A stretch of 54,963 bases of DNA from Ferrimonas sediminicola (GTDB taxonomy: Bacteria; Pseudomonadota; Gammaproteobacteria; Enterobacterales; Shewanellaceae), in NCBI RefSeq assembly GCF_005116715.1, contig NZ_SWCI01000017.1, forward strand, positions 1 through 54,963, given 5' to 3'. The notes beneath the pieces were generated by a model. The model ran no database searches and was not told the DNA's origin. It was given only the letters and a program-made list of their open reading frames with translations. Shown in pieces: positions 17,825 to 27,195 of this stretch (position 1 is its first letter; every line of letters starts with the position of its first letter). The position numbers were made by a program, and so were the translations under genes.

Positions 17825-19218
17825 CGCATCTTGTCTCCAATGAGGAACTGCAGGGCATAGTCCAGCCTCATGTGCGGCAGGGCATCGCGGCCATCCCAGT
17901 CGGGGGGACTGAAGGGCTGGAAGTTAAACCCCTGCGCCTGCCAGAACTCATTACCGGGCAGCGAGGCGGGCACCTCCCCGGGGAAACGGACGCTCTTGTC
18001 GCCGTCGAGGCTGGTGCCGGAGATCACCGATACCGTCCTGCCCTGTCGCTCCACCTGCCCCTGGCGGGTGGCGTTGATGGCACTCAGGACCAGGGTTTCC
18101 ATCTGGGTGCCAAAGTAACGGGGCTGACGCCGGGAGGATCTCATCAGACTGTGCATCAACTGCAGCAGGTTATGGTGCTGATCGACGGTGAGGTGATCCG
18201 CCTTGGTGGCGGCGAACAGCACCCGGTCGATCCTGGGCCGGAACAACCGGGTCACCAGGGATCCGGGACCATAACGGAAGCTGTGACTCAGCGCCTGCAG
18301 GGTCTGGGCCAGCTGATCCACCTGGTCCCGCCCCTGATTCAACGCCGAGAGGCAGTCCACCAGCACCACCTGGCGATCCAGCTTGGCAAAGTAATCTCGA
18401 AAGAAGGGGGCCACCACCTGATCCCGATAGGCTTGGTAGCGGGACTCCAGGGTCAGCTTGAGCACAGACTCTTCCGGCAGCTCGGCCAGCCTGTGGGGCG
18501 GGAGGGGGAACCAGGCCAGTACCGGTGCCCCGGCCAGCTCGCCGGGCAGCAGGGCCCGGCCCGGCTGCAGCAGGCTGGCCCCGCACCTCTGTTTGAGCTG
18601 CAGCAGCAGATCGGCGTACTCCCCGGCCAGCTCGGCAATCTCCGCTTCGGTGGCGTCGGCGCACAGCGCCTGGGCCCGGCCACACCAGGCCTCTGTCACT
18701 TCCCGCCAGGCGGGCAGTTGCAACTGGGGCCAGATCTGCTCGCACCACTGCTGATACGCCTGCTGCAGCAGCGGCAGGTCCAGCAGCCACTCTCCGGGAT
18801 AGTCGATGATGTCCAGATAGAGGGTGACCGGCCGCCCCAACTGCCCCGCCAACCCCTTGTCGGGCAGGTAGCGCAGGGCCAGACGGATTTCGCTGATGGT
18901 GCGGGTGGAGGGGGGCCAGCTGGGCGGCTGAGCCTTGAGGCAGACGATGGCCCCACTGTAATCGAAGGGTTTGAGGGTCAAATCCGGCTGGGGGGCGATG
19001 CGTCCTCCCAGGTAGCGCCCCTGATGCATCACCTGCCAGGCAGGCAGTTGATGGCTCTCCGCCTGCAGCAGCTGGTTGACCAGGGCGGTAATGAAGGCGG
19101 TCTTGCCGGCACCGGAGATGCCGGTGACTCCGAGGCGGATATGGCGATCCAAGCCACGCTGGGCGATCTCCTCCAGCTGGCTTGTGAGACGTTTTACCCT
19201 GTGTTTGATGGCACTCAT
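17821..19218 (-). CDS. ycjX: YcjX-family P-loop NTPase
   Basis: A 465-residue cytoplasmic protein of the DUF463 GTPase-like family. The Walker A motif GVTGISGAGKTAFI is near residues 31-44, and a Walker B-like segment VVLVDCLSALN is near residue 285. The family is linked to membrane stress through the psp regulon; its biochemical role is not settled. The gene starts 63 bases after pspC and overlaps ycjF by four bases. Confidence 0.93.
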   Translation of the reverse strand: MSAIKHRVKRLTSQLEEIAQRGLDRHIRLGVTGISGAGKTAFITALVNQLLQAESHQLPAWQVMHQGRYLGGRIAPQPDLTLKPFDYSGAIVCLKAQPPSWPPSTRTISEIRLALRYLPDKGLAGQLGRPVTLYLDIIDYPGEWLLDLPLLQQAYQQWCEQIWPQLQLPAWREVTEAWCGRAQALCADATEAEIAELAGEYADLLLQLKQRCGASLLQPGRALLPGELAGAPVLAWFPLPPHRLAELPEESVLKLTLESRYQAYRDQVVAPFFRDYFAKLDRQVVLVDCLSALNQGRDQVDQLAQTLQALSHSFRYGPGSLVTRLFRPRIDRVLFAATKADHLTVDQHHNLLQLMHSLMRSSRRQPRYFGTQMETLVLSAINATRQGQVERQGRTVSVISGTSLDGDKSVRFPGEVPASLPGNEFWQAQGFNFQPFSPPDWDGRDALPHMRLDYALQFLIGDKMR

Positions 19219-19281
19219 AGGTTCGTTGTTTGATGGGGCTGGGAAAGGGCTGGGCCCGGTTGCCAGACCGGGCCCTCGAGG

Positions 19282-19665
19282 TTAGAGGTTGTCGATTTCG
19301 CGCTTCAGGTGGAAGGCGTCGGAGGTTACATGCTTCTCCAGCCTGCGCAGCCTGAGCTCCAGGTTGCGGAAACGGGTACTGACCTCCTGCATCGCCTTCT
19401 GGGGCGAATCGCCGGCCTGCCACACCTTGGTTTTCAGCTCCGGCTGGTGGGTCTCCTGCTTGGTACTGCCCTTGTCCAGCAGCACCCAGGCGATGATGTA
19501 GAGTAGCAGCGGCAGGCTGAAGATGCCGGTCAGCAGGATGGCGGAGAGGGTGACGATGCGTACCAGCCACACCTCCAGGTTAAAGTGCTCGGCGATGCCG
19601 GCACAAACCCCCGCCACCTTGCCCTGGTCCGGCAGGCGGACCAACTGGGATCGCTTATCCTTCAT
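19282..19665 (-). CDS. pspC: phage shock protein C
   Basis: A 127-residue inner-membrane protein with a PspC domain: GKVAGVCAGIAEHFN near residue 15, then a hydrophobic segment at about 35-65 (IVTLSAILLTGIFSLPLLLYIIAW). The C-terminal part is a charged cytoplasmic or periplasmic tail with helical heptads. PspC and PspB sense membrane stress and pull PspA off PspF. Its start overlaps the end of pspB by 11 bases. Confidence 0.95.
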   Translation of the reverse strand: MKDKRSQLVRLPDQGKVAGVCAGIAEHFNLEVWLVRIVTLSAILLTGIFSLPLLLYIIAWVLLDKGSTKQETHQPELKTKVWQAGDSPQKAMQEVSTRFRNLELRLRRLEKHVTSDAFHLKREIDNL

Positions 19666-19897
19666 GCTTGGTCCTCCATTCCGGTGATTCCTGGTCCAGC
19701 AGCGCCTCCAGGGTCTGAATGCGCTCGCTCATCTTGTCCGCCCGGGTCAGCAGCTGGTTCAACTGCTGATACTCCTCCTCGCTCAATCCCTGAGCCAGCT
19801 GTCTCTTGCTCCGGTAGTGCAGGATGAGCCAGATGGGCGCCACGACAAACAGAAATACCAGCAGCGGCGCAATGAGTAGTCCCATGATCTCTTCCAT
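19655..19897 (-). CDS. pspB: phage shock protein B
   Basis: An 80-residue protein with an N-terminal transmembrane helix (LLIAPLLVFLFVVAPIWLILHY) and a C-terminal cytoplasmic coiled coil (EEYQQLNQLLTRADKMSERIQTLEALLD). This is the normal PspB layout and length. It lies 16 bases after pspA and overlaps pspC. Confidence 0.95.
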   Translation of the reverse strand: MEEIMGLLIAPLLVFLFVVAPIWLILHYRSKRQLAQGLSEEEYQQLNQLLTRADKMSERIQTLEALLDQESPEWRTKHEG

Positions 19898-19913
19898 TCC
19901 GACTCCTCCCTAA

Positions 19914-20582
19914 TCAGTCTTTCTTCTTCTTGAGCTTCTTCTTCATCTGCTCAAGTTCATCGTTGATCTTCTCTTCGGCGGCCAGGGCAGCGAACTCGTC
20001 CTCCAGGGACTTGGGCTGCATCATCTCGTGGGCTTCCACCTCCGCCTCCAGGGTTTCCACCCGGCGCTCATACTGCTCGAACTTCATCATCGCTTCGTCG
20101 ATCTTGCCGGTATCCAGCTGGCGCTTCACGTCCAGGCGAGAGCTGGCAGTCTGCTTGCGCATGATGATGGTCTTCTGACGGGCGCGGGCGTCATTGAGCT
20201 TGTCCTGAAGCTGGTTGATCTCCTGCTTCAGGCGGTCGATCTGCTCTTCGATGTAGACCAGTTCCTTCTTCAGGGTCGCCACCAGATCGGCCCCCTTCTG
20301 CTTCTCCATCAGGGCCGCCTTGGCCAGGTCCTCACGATCCTTGCTCAGGGCCAGCTCCGCCTTGGCGGCCCAGTCCTTGACCTGTGCCTCGGCACGCTCG
20401 ATGCGGCGAATCGCCTCCTTCTTCTCTGCCAGAACCTTGGCGGAGGTGGAGCGCACCTCAACCAGGGTGTCCTCCATCTCCTGGATGATTAGGCGAACCA
20501 TCTTTTCAGGATCTTCCGCCTTGTCCAGCAGGGCGCTGATATTGGAGTTTACGATGTCGGCAAACCTTGAAAAAATACCCAT
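19914..20582 (-). CDS. pspA: phage shock protein A
   Basis: A 222-residue peripheral membrane protein of the PspA/ESCRT-III family, almost wholly helical. It starts MGIFSRFADIVNSNISALLDKAEDPEKM, the amphipathic membrane-binding helix, and ends in a Lys-rich tail. It binds and inhibits PspF in unstressed cells and forms scaffolds on damaged membrane under stress. First gene of pspABC-ycjXF. Confidence 0.97.
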   Translation of the reverse strand: MGIFSRFADIVNSNISALLDKAEDPEKMVRLIIQEMEDTLVEVRSTSAKVLAEKKEAIRRIERAEAQVKDWAAKAELALSKDREDLAKAALMEKQKGADLVATLKKELVYIEEQIDRLKQEINQLQDKLNDARARQKTIIMRKQTASSRLDVKRQLDTGKIDEAMMKFEQYERRVETLEAEVEAHEMMQPKSLEDEFAALAAEEKINDELEQMKKKLKKKKD

Positions 20583-20629
20583 AATCTCGTTCCTCTAAAA
20601 GTCTGTATTGGCCCTCTTGCCCTTAGTGT

Positions 20630-20646
20630 TACAGAAAGCGTGCCAA
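20630..20646 (-). promoter_or_regulatory. probable sigma-54 promoter of the psp operon
   Basis: On the minus strand TTGGCACG (20639-20646) is followed by four bases and CTGTA (20630-20634). The GG and GT doublets are at the -24/-12 spacing. The -24 half is perfect, but the -12 half has GT in place of GC. It lies 47 bases upstream of the pspA ATG. Psp operons are sigma-54 dependent and activated by PspF, encoded divergently here. Confidence 0.65.
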
Positions 20647-20768
20647 CTTTTTTCATGACTTTATTTAATTGTTTTTATTTGATTTTTTTAAAAACCTTTA
20701 TTTTGCCTGCCCCAGTCCCTATTATGAAATCCACTACTATTTAGCCAATCACACTACATCAGGGACCG

Positions 20769-21824
20769 ATGGCCAATTCACCCAAGCAAGACAACCTGAT
20801 CGGCGAATCCAACGCCTTTCTCAGCATCCTGGATCATGTCTCCCAGGTCGCCCCCCTGGACAAGCCGGTGCTGATCATCGGTGAACGGGGGACCGGCAAG
20901 GAGCTGATCGCCAAGCGTCTGCACTTCCTCTCCAGCCGCTGGGAGCAACCCTACATCACCCTCAACTGCGCGGCACTTAATGAGAATCTACTGGAAAGCG
21001 AGTTGTTTGGCCATGAATCCGGCGCCTTCACCGGCGCCGCCAAGCGCCACGAAGGACGGTTCGAACGGGCGCACAAGGGCAGCCTGTTTCTCGATGAACT
21101 GGCCAACACCTCCGGGCTGATCCAGGAGAAGCTGCTCAGGGTGATCGAGTACGGCGAGTTTGAACGGGTCGGGGGCAGCCGCAGCGTACGCACCGACGTG
21201 CGTCTCATCTGCGCCACCAACGAGGATCTTCCTGCCCTGGCGGAGAGGGGGGAGTTTCGAGCCGACCTGCTGGACCGGCTCGCCTTTGATGTGATCACCC
21301 TGCCACCGCTGAGGGAGCGGGTCGAGGATATCCTGCTGCTGGCGGAGCACTTCGCCATCAACATGGCCCGGCAGCTGCATATGTCGATGTTCCCCGGGTT
21401 TACCAGCAAGGCTCAGCAGACCCTGCTCAGTTACCCCTGGCCCGGCAATGTGCGGGAGCTGAAGAACGTGGTGGAGCGCAGTGTCTACCGACACAACAAC
21501 GATGCCCTGCCGGTGCACCAGATCATCCTGGACCCCTTCGATTCTCCCTGGCGGCCGGAGCAACGGGTCAAGACCCAGGACAGGGTGAGCCCGACGTCTC
21601 CGCTCTCCGTGCCGGTTGCTGCGCCCGAGTCCCCTGAGGTCCCGGCCACCAATGGCAAGACCGCCCTCCCCCTGGACTTCAAGGAGACGGTACAGGGGTT
21701 CGAGGTGGACCTGCTTAAACAGGCACTGGAGGAGAGCCAGTTCAACCAGAAACGCACCGCCGAAATGCTGGGGCTAAGCTACCACCAACTGCGGGGCATA
21801 CTGAAGAAGTACGACCTGTTGTGA
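20769..21824 (+). CDS. pspF: psp operon activator PspF
   Basis: A sigma-54 enhancer-binding protein of 351 residues without an N-terminal sensory domain. The AAA+ domain starts at residue 10, with Walker A GERGTGKE, the sigma-54 contact loop ESGAFTGAAKR, and Walker B GSLFLDELAN. The C terminus is a Fis-type helix-turn-helix (NQKRTAEMLGLSYHQLRGILKKY). It is slightly longer than E. coli PspF because of a Pro-rich linker at about 255-300. It is divergent from pspA and followed by sapA. Confidence 0.96.
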   Translation: MANSPKQDNLIGESNAFLSILDHVSQVAPLDKPVLIIGERGTGKELIAKRLHFLSSRWEQPYITLNCAALNENLLESELFGHESGAFTGAAKRHEGRFERAHKGSLFLDELANTSGLIQEKLLRVIEYGEFERVGGSRSVRTDVRLICATNEDLPALAERGEFRADLLDRLAFDVITLPPLRERVEDILLLAEHFAINMARQLHMSMFPGFTSKAQQTLLSYPWPGNVRELKNVVERSVYRHNNDALPVHQIILDPFDSPWRPEQRVKTQDRVSPTSPLSVPVAAPESPEVPATNGKTALPLDFKETVQGFEVDLLKQALEESQFNQKRTAEMLGLSYHQLRGILKKYDLL

Positions 21825-21893
21825 TCCGGAGCAGATGATTCAGGTCCAGAGCTTTGTTACACTAGCCGGATCCCAAAAACGTCAGTTGACCCA

Positions 21894-23498
21894 ATGACTC
21901 ACTTTCGTGTTCTCGCGGCGCTGCTGTTGCTTGGCCTGTTTCAGGGCTGCAGCCGTACCGATTCCGCCCCCACCCAGGGACTGGTGTACTGCTCCGAAGC
22001 CAACCCGGAGCTGTTTAACCCTCAGCTGGTCACCTCCAGCAGTGCCCTGGACGCCAGCGCCAAGCAGATCTACAACCGTCTGCTGGGGTTCGATGACCTT
22101 AGCGGCCAACTGGTTCCGGAGCTGGCGGAACATTGGCGGGTCTCCGAGGATGGCCGCCACTACCACTTTACCCTGCGCAAGGGGGTCTGGTTCCAGACCA
22201 GTGAACGCTTCAGCCCCAGCCGTCCCTTTAACGCGGACGATGTGCTGTTCAGCTTCCAGCGAATCACCCAGGTGAACCACCCCTATCACGGCGTGGGCGG
22301 CGGGCAGTACCCCTTCTTCCAGAACATCGAACTGACCGAGAACCTGGCCGCGATCCGCAAGCTTGACGACTACCAGGTTGAGTTTGAACTGCGCCGGCCC
22401 GATGCCACTTTCCTCACCAACATCGCCACCGATTTCGCGGTGATCCTCTCCGCCGAGTACGGCAAGCAGCTGTCCGAGGAGGGGGAGATGTCACTGATCG
22501 ATCATCAACCCATCGGCACCGGTCCCTTCCAACTGGTGGACTACAAGAAAAACCGATTCGTGCGCTATAGGCGTCACCCCGAGTATTTCCGGGGACCGGC
22601 GGCCATGGAGCAGCTGATCTTCGACATCACCCCCAACGCCACCGGACGGATGATCAAACTGATTGGCGGCGACTGCGACGTGGCCGCCCTGCCCCAGGTG
22701 GGCCAGCTGTCACTGCTGCAGGAGTATGATGACCTGAAGCTGGAGGCCCAACCCAGCTTTAACGTAGCCTACTGGGCGTTCAATACCCAGAAACCCCCCT
22801 TCGATCAGCTGCCGGTACGACGGGCCCTGGCGATGGCGGTGGACCGGCAGAAGATCCTCAAGGCGGTGTACCACAACACCGCGGCACGGGGTGAGGGGCT
22901 GCTGCCCCCCATCTCCTGGGCCTACCAGCAGGGCCACTCCAGCCTGCCCTACAATCCGGAGCTGGCCCGCACCCTGCTGGCCCAAGAGGGACTGGCAGGG
23001 ATGAGCCTGGAGATCTGGGCGCCCCCCATCGGCCGCAGCTACAACCCCAACGCCATCAAGACCGCCGAGCTGATTCAGCAGGATCTGGCGGCCATCGGGG
23101 TGAAGGTCACCATCAAGAGCTACGATTGGAGCCTGTTTACCAGCATGCTGCGCCAGGCGGAGCACGATTCGGTGCTGCTGGGGTGGAACGCCGACAACAC
23201 CGATCCCGACAACTTCTTCACCCCCATCCTCAGTTGCAGCGGCCTGGTCTCAGGCACCAACCACGCCCGCTGGTGCAACAGCGAATTTGATGCCCTGCTG
23301 CAGCGTGCCAGGACCAACGAGGATCGGGCGATGCGGCGCATCCAATACCAGCAGCTGGAGCAGCACCTGGTGCAACAGGTTCCCCTGCTGCCCCTGGCGC
23401 ATGCCACCCGCACCCTGGGACGGATGCGTCATCTGGAGGGGCCGATCCTGACCACGGTAGGCGGCATCCAATTCGGCCTGGTTAAACGAGTGGACTGA
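21894..23498 (+). CDS. sapA: peptide ABC transporter substrate-binding protein SapA
   Basis: A 534-residue periplasmic binding protein of the oligopeptide class. The N terminus (FRVLAALLLLGLFQGCSR) is a lipoprotein signal with Cys at the lipobox, so it may be membrane anchored. The body has the family pattern SEANPELFNPQLVTSSSALDASAKQIYNRLL and HYHFTLRKGVWF. Sap systems have been linked to antimicrobial peptide resistance and, in E. coli, to putrescine export; the ligand here is unknown. First gene of sapABCDF; sapB starts at the next base. Confidence 0.93.
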   Translation: MTHFRVLAALLLLGLFQGCSRTDSAPTQGLVYCSEANPELFNPQLVTSSSALDASAKQIYNRLLGFDDLSGQLVPELAEHWRVSEDGRHYHFTLRKGVWFQTSERFSPSRPFNADDVLFSFQRITQVNHPYHGVGGGQYPFFQNIELTENLAAIRKLDDYQVEFELRRPDATFLTNIATDFAVILSAEYGKQLSEEGEMSLIDHQPIGTGPFQLVDYKKNRFVRYRRHPEYFRGPAAMEQLIFDITPNATGRMIKLIGGDCDVAALPQVGQLSLLQEYDDLKLEAQPSFNVAYWAFNTQKPPFDQLPVRRALAMAVDRQKILKAVYHNTAARGEGLLPPISWAYQQGHSSLPYNPELARTLLAQEGLAGMSLEIWAPPIGRSYNPNAIKTAELIQQDLAAIGVKVTIKSYDWSLFTSMLRQAEHDSVLLGWNADNTDPDNFFTPILSCSGLVSGTNHARWCNSEFDALLQRARTNEDRAMRRIQYQQLEQHLVQQVPLLPLAHATRTLGRMRHLEGPILTTVGGIQFGLVKRVD

Positions 23499-24530
23499 AT
23501 GCTTAACTACCTGCTTCGTAGAATCAATCTCTTCGTCCTCACCACCCTGATGCTGTTCGCGGTGGTGTACGCGGTGACCCGGGCGCTGCCCGGCGATCTG
23601 GTCTCCAATCTGTCCGGCGTGCGCGCGCCGGACATCGCCCAATTGGCCGAGATCAGTGACACCTACAGGCTGGAACACGGCCCCATTGTCGGCTACGTGG
23701 CCTATGTCAACGCCCGGCTCAAGGGGGACTTCGGCGTCTCCATGAACTCCGGCGAGCCCATCGCCGATCAGCTGCTGCAGGTACTGCCGGCGACCCTGGA
23801 GCTGGGGATGCTCTCCATCGGCCTGGCCCTGCTGATCGGCATCCCCATCGGCATGCTGGCCACCCTGAGCCGCAACACCACGGTGCAGCGGCTGGTGATG
23901 ACCCTGACCCTGGTGGGCTTCTCCCTGCCGGTGTTCTGGCTGGGCCTGCTGCAGATCATCACCTTCGGCATCCAGTTCGACTGGCTGCCCGCCTCGGGGC
24001 GCATCAACCTGATGTATGAGATCCCGGAATTCAGTGGGTTGCTGCTGGTGGACATCTTCCTGTCCGACAGCCCTTGGCGAGCGGCCGCCATGGCAGACGC
24101 CTGGGCGCACCTTGTCCTGCCGATGTCGGTGGTGATGGTGCTGCCCCTGACCATCATCGTCCGCATCACCCGTTTCTCCCTGGCGGAGGAGCTGGATAAA
24201 AACTACATCCGCGCCCTTGAGGCCCGTGGGGTATCGCGCTATACGCTGATCATGAACCACGCCCTGCCCAACGCCATGGCACCGGTACTCCGGGTCCTGG
24301 CCCTGCAGTTGGGGCCCATCGCCAGCTCCATCATCATCGTCGAGCTGCTGTTCTCCTGGCCCGGCGTCGGTGCCTGGCTGGTGGCGGCCCTGCGTCAGGG
24401 GGACTACACCGCCCTCCAGGGCGGAGTGCTGACCATCTCCCTGTTCATCGTGTTCCTGAGCATTCTGTTTGACGTGGTCCACACCACACTCAACCCCATC
24501 AGCCGGAAAGAGATCTATGGGCAACGTTAA
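23499..24530 (+). CDS. sapB: ABC transporter permease SapB
   Basis: A 343-residue inner-membrane permease of the DppB/OppB type with six hydrophobic segments. The cytoplasmic EAA-type loop is visible as YIRALEARGVSRYTLIMNHALPNAMAPVL near residue 238. It starts immediately after the sapA stop and overlaps sapC by 14 bases. Confidence 0.95.
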   Translation: MLNYLLRRINLFVLTTLMLFAVVYAVTRALPGDLVSNLSGVRAPDIAQLAEISDTYRLEHGPIVGYVAYVNARLKGDFGVSMNSGEPIADQLLQVLPATLELGMLSIGLALLIGIPIGMLATLSRNTTVQRLVMTLTLVGFSLPVFWLGLLQIITFGIQFDWLPASGRINLMYEIPEFSGLLLVDIFLSDSPWRAAAMADAWAHLVLPMSVVMVLPLTIIVRITRFSLAEELDKNYIRALEARGVSRYTLIMNHALPNAMAPVLRVLALQLGPIASSIIIVELLFSWPGVGAWLVAALRQGDYTALQGGVLTISLFIVFLSILFDVVHTTLNPISRKEIYGQR

Positions 24531-25407
24531 TATCTACTACGAGGAGAAGATCCCCTCGCTGTGGCAAACCATCTGGGAGAGCTTTACCCGCAACCCGCTG
24601 TCTCTCATCGGATTGTGGGTGCTGATGCTGATTCTCTCCATGAGCCTGCTGGGCCCGCTGGTGGCCCCCTACCCCGCCTCCTACCAGGACCCGGCCGCCC
24701 TGCTGTTGCCCCCCTCCTGGGCTGACGTCGGCACCGTGGAACACTTCCTCGGTACCGACGATCTGGGGCGGGACCTGTTCTCCCGCATCCTGCAGGGGGC
24801 CCACCTCACCTTCGGCTACGCCCTGGTGATCGTGCTGCTGTCCCTGGCGTGTGGCTTTATCATCGGCAGCCTGTCCGGCATGACCAAGGGACTGAAGGCC
24901 AGCGTGCTCTCCCACCTGCTGGATACCCTGCTCTCCATGCCGTCGCTGGTTCTGGCGATCCTGTTTGCCGCGGTGCTGGGCCCCGGGCTGGAGAACGTGA
25001 TCTGGGCGGTGGGCCTGTCTCTGGTGCCCCGTTTCGTGCGCACGGTGCACAACGCGGTGCACGAGGAGATGCAGAAGGAGTACGTGGTGGCGGCCCGCCT
25101 CGACGGCGCCGGATCCTGGCAGGTATTCTACGACTCCATCCTGCCCAACGTCTGGAACGCGGTGATCGTCCAGACCACCCTGGCCTTCTCGGTGGCGATC
25201 CTGGATATCGCCGCCCTGGGCTTTATTGGCCTGGGCGCCCAGTCCCCCTCCCCGGAATGGGGCGCCATGGTGGAGCAGGGTCTGGACAACCTGCTGACCG
25301 CCCCCTGGACGGTGACCATGCCGGGCATGGCGATCCTGTTCAGCGTGCTGGCCACCAATGTGGTAGGTGAAGGGCTGCGCCAGGCCCTGCTGGAGGGGCG
25401 TGGCTGA
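24517..25407 (+). CDS. sapC: ABC transporter permease SapC
   Basis: A 296-residue DppC/OppC-type permease. The conserved FLGTDDLGRDLFSRIL is near residue 73, and the EAA loop is YVVAARLDGAGSWQVFYDSILPNVW. An upstream in-frame ATG at 24469 exists. The ATG at 24517, preceded by GGAAAGAG, gives the family's N terminus (MGNVNIYYEEKIPSLW) and a short coupling overlap with sapB. Confidence 0.95.
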   Translation: MGNVNIYYEEKIPSLWQTIWESFTRNPLSLIGLWVLMLILSMSLLGPLVAPYPASYQDPAALLLPPSWADVGTVEHFLGTDDLGRDLFSRILQGAHLTFGYALVIVLLSLACGFIIGSLSGMTKGLKASVLSHLLDTLLSMPSLVLAILFAAVLGPGLENVIWAVGLSLVPRFVRTVHNAVHEEMQKEYVVAARLDGAGSWQVFYDSILPNVWNAVIVQTTLAFSVAILDIAALGFIGLGAQSPSPEWGAMVEQGLDNLLTAPWTVTMPGMAILFSVLATNVVGEGLRQALLEGRG

Positions 25408-26405
25408 TGCACCTGCTCGATATTCGTAATCTCACCATCGAACTCAACACCCCCCACGGCCGGCTGGTGGCGGTGGACAAGTTCAGTCTCACCCTGCAGG
25501 AGGGGGAGATCCACGGCCTGGTGGGCGAGTCCGGCTCCGGCAAGAGCCTGCTGGCCCAGGCGATCATGGGGATCACCGACAAGCGCACCCGCATCATCGC
25601 CGATCGTCTCAGTTGGCGAGGCGAAGACCTGCTGACCATGTCCATCAACAAGAGACGCAAACTGATGGGGCGGGAGATCGCGATGATCTTCCAGGAACCG
25701 GCCTCCTGTCTGGATCCCGGCAGCCGGATCGGCGGCCAGCTGATTGAGGCGATGCCCGACTTCGACGACCTGCCCTGGTGGAGGCGCAACCGGGCGCGCA
25801 AGGAGATGGCGATCGACCTGCTGCACCGGGTAGGGGTCGACAACCACACCCGGGTGATGCGCGCCTTCCCCTGGGAGCTGTCGGAGGGGCTGGCACAGAA
25901 GGTGATGATCGCCATGGCGGTGTCCCACCGTCCCAAGCTGCTGATCGCCGACGAACCCACCACCGGGCTAGAAACCGCCACCGCGGCCCAGATCTACCGG
26001 TTGCTGTCCAAGCTGAACCAGACCAAGAGCGTGGCGATCCTGCTGATCAGCCATGATCTCAACTCTGTGGCTCGCTGGAGTCACAACCTCAGCGTGCTCT
26101 ACTGCGGCCAGATGATGGAGTCCGGCAGCGTCGCCGCCCTGATCAAGGAGCCCTACCATCCCTACACCCAGGCCCTGATCGCCAGCGCCCCCAGCGCCAA
26201 CATGACGGTGCTGCCCAAGCGCCAGCTCAATACCCTGGAGGGGATGATTCCGCCGCTGCAGCATCTGCCCATTGGCTGCCGCCTGGGGCCCCGTTGCCCC
26301 CATGCCCGCAAGGAGTGCGTAAACCCGCCGCGGGTCGCCACCAAGAGTGGCCACGCCTACCGTTGCCACTTCCCGCTGAACATGGAGGAGGAGGAGAAAT
26401 CATGA
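25407..26405 (+). CDS. sapD: ABC transporter ATP-binding protein SapD
   Basis: A 332-residue cytoplasmic ATPase of the oligopeptide importer class. Walker A is GESGSGKSLL near residue 38, and Walker B is LLIADEPTTGLE. The signature loop reads LSEGLAQKV instead of the usual LSGGQ, a variation seen in SapD proteins. The C-terminal oligopeptide extension with Cys residues (GCRLGPRCPHARKEC) is present. The start codon shares a base with the sapC stop. Confidence 0.95.
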   Translation: MHLLDIRNLTIELNTPHGRLVAVDKFSLTLQEGEIHGLVGESGSGKSLLAQAIMGITDKRTRIIADRLSWRGEDLLTMSINKRRKLMGREIAMIFQEPASCLDPGSRIGGQLIEAMPDFDDLPWWRRNRARKEMAIDLLHRVGVDNHTRVMRAFPWELSEGLAQKVMIAMAVSHRPKLLIADEPTTGLETATAAQIYRLLSKLNQTKSVAILLISHDLNSVARWSHNLSVLYCGQMMESGSVAALIKEPYHPYTQALIASAPSANMTVLPKRQLNTLEGMIPPLQHLPIGCRLGPRCPHARKECVNPPRVATKSGHAYRCHFPLNMEEEEKS

Positions 26406-27190
26406 GCACCCCCCTGCTGCAGGTGAAAGATCTGTCGAAGAAGTTTCCCGCTGGCTACCGCCGCTTTCGCAAGGTGTATGACACCGCCCTGGAGCCGATC
26501 TCCTTCGAACTCTACCCCAAGGAGACCCTGGCCTTTGTCGGCGAAGCGGGCTCCGGCCGCACCACCCTGGCCAAGATCCTGGCGGGCGCCGAGCAAGCCA
26601 GCAGCGGCGAGATCCTGCTGGACGGGGAGCACCTAGAGCTGATGGACCACAAACGCCGCTGCAGCCTGATTCGGATGATCTTCCAGGATCCCACCACCTC
26701 GCTGAACCCGCGCCAGCGCATCGGTCAGCTGCTGGAGGAACCGCTGAAGTTCAACACCAACCAGGACAAGGCGGAGCGTGAACAGACGGTCAACCGCATC
26801 CTGAAGAAGGTGGGGCTGCTGCGAGAACACGCCGACTTCTATCCCCATATGATCTCCCACGGCCAGCGGCAGCGGGTGGCCATCGCCCGGGCGCTGATGC
26901 TGGAGCCGAAGATCATCATCTCCGACGAGGCCCTGTCCGGGCTGGACTCCTCCCTGAGGGCACAGTGCGTCAACCTGCTGCTGGAGCTGCAGCAGAAGCT
27001 GGGACTGAGTTACATCCTGATGTCCCACGACCTGGGGCTGGTGCGGCATATGAGCGACCGGGTTATCGTCCTCAAGCGGGGCGAGGTGGTGGAGGAGGGG
27101 CGCACCATGGAAGTGTTTGCCAACCCCCAGCACAAGTATACCCGGCGGCTGCTGGAGGAGCAGATGCTCATCATCGAGCAGCCGCAGTGA
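26402..27190 (+). CDS. sapF: ABC transporter ATP-binding protein SapF
   Basis: A 262-residue ATPase partner of SapD. The P-loop reads GEAGSGRTTLAK, with Arg where Lys is usual. The signature is SHGQRQRVAIARALM and Walker B is IIISDEALSGLD. An Arg in the Walker A site also occurs in other SapF proteins and suggests an asymmetric ATPase pair. The start at 26402 overlaps the sapD stop (ATGA); longer upstream frames are artefacts. Confidence 0.94.
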   Translation: MSTPLLQVKDLSKKFPAGYRRFRKVYDTALEPISFELYPKETLAFVGEAGSGRTTLAKILAGAEQASSGEILLDGEHLELMDHKRRCSLIRMIFQDPTTSLNPRQRIGQLLEEPLKFNTNQDKAEREQTVNRILKKVGLLREHADFYPHMISHGQRQRVAIARALMLEPKIIISDEALSGLDSSLRAQCVNLLLELQQKLGLSYILMSHDLGLVRHMSDRVIVLKRGEVVEEGRTMEVFANPQHKYTRRLLEEQMLIIEQPQ

Positions 27191-27195
27191 CCCTG

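Noticed and set aside
17872-19233. 453-codon frame opposite ycjX
   Set aside because: Antisense shadow; composition typical of reverse-strand GC-rich codons.
23250-24524. 424-codon frame opposite sapB
   Set aside because: Gln/His/Asp-rich shadow of a membrane protein gene.
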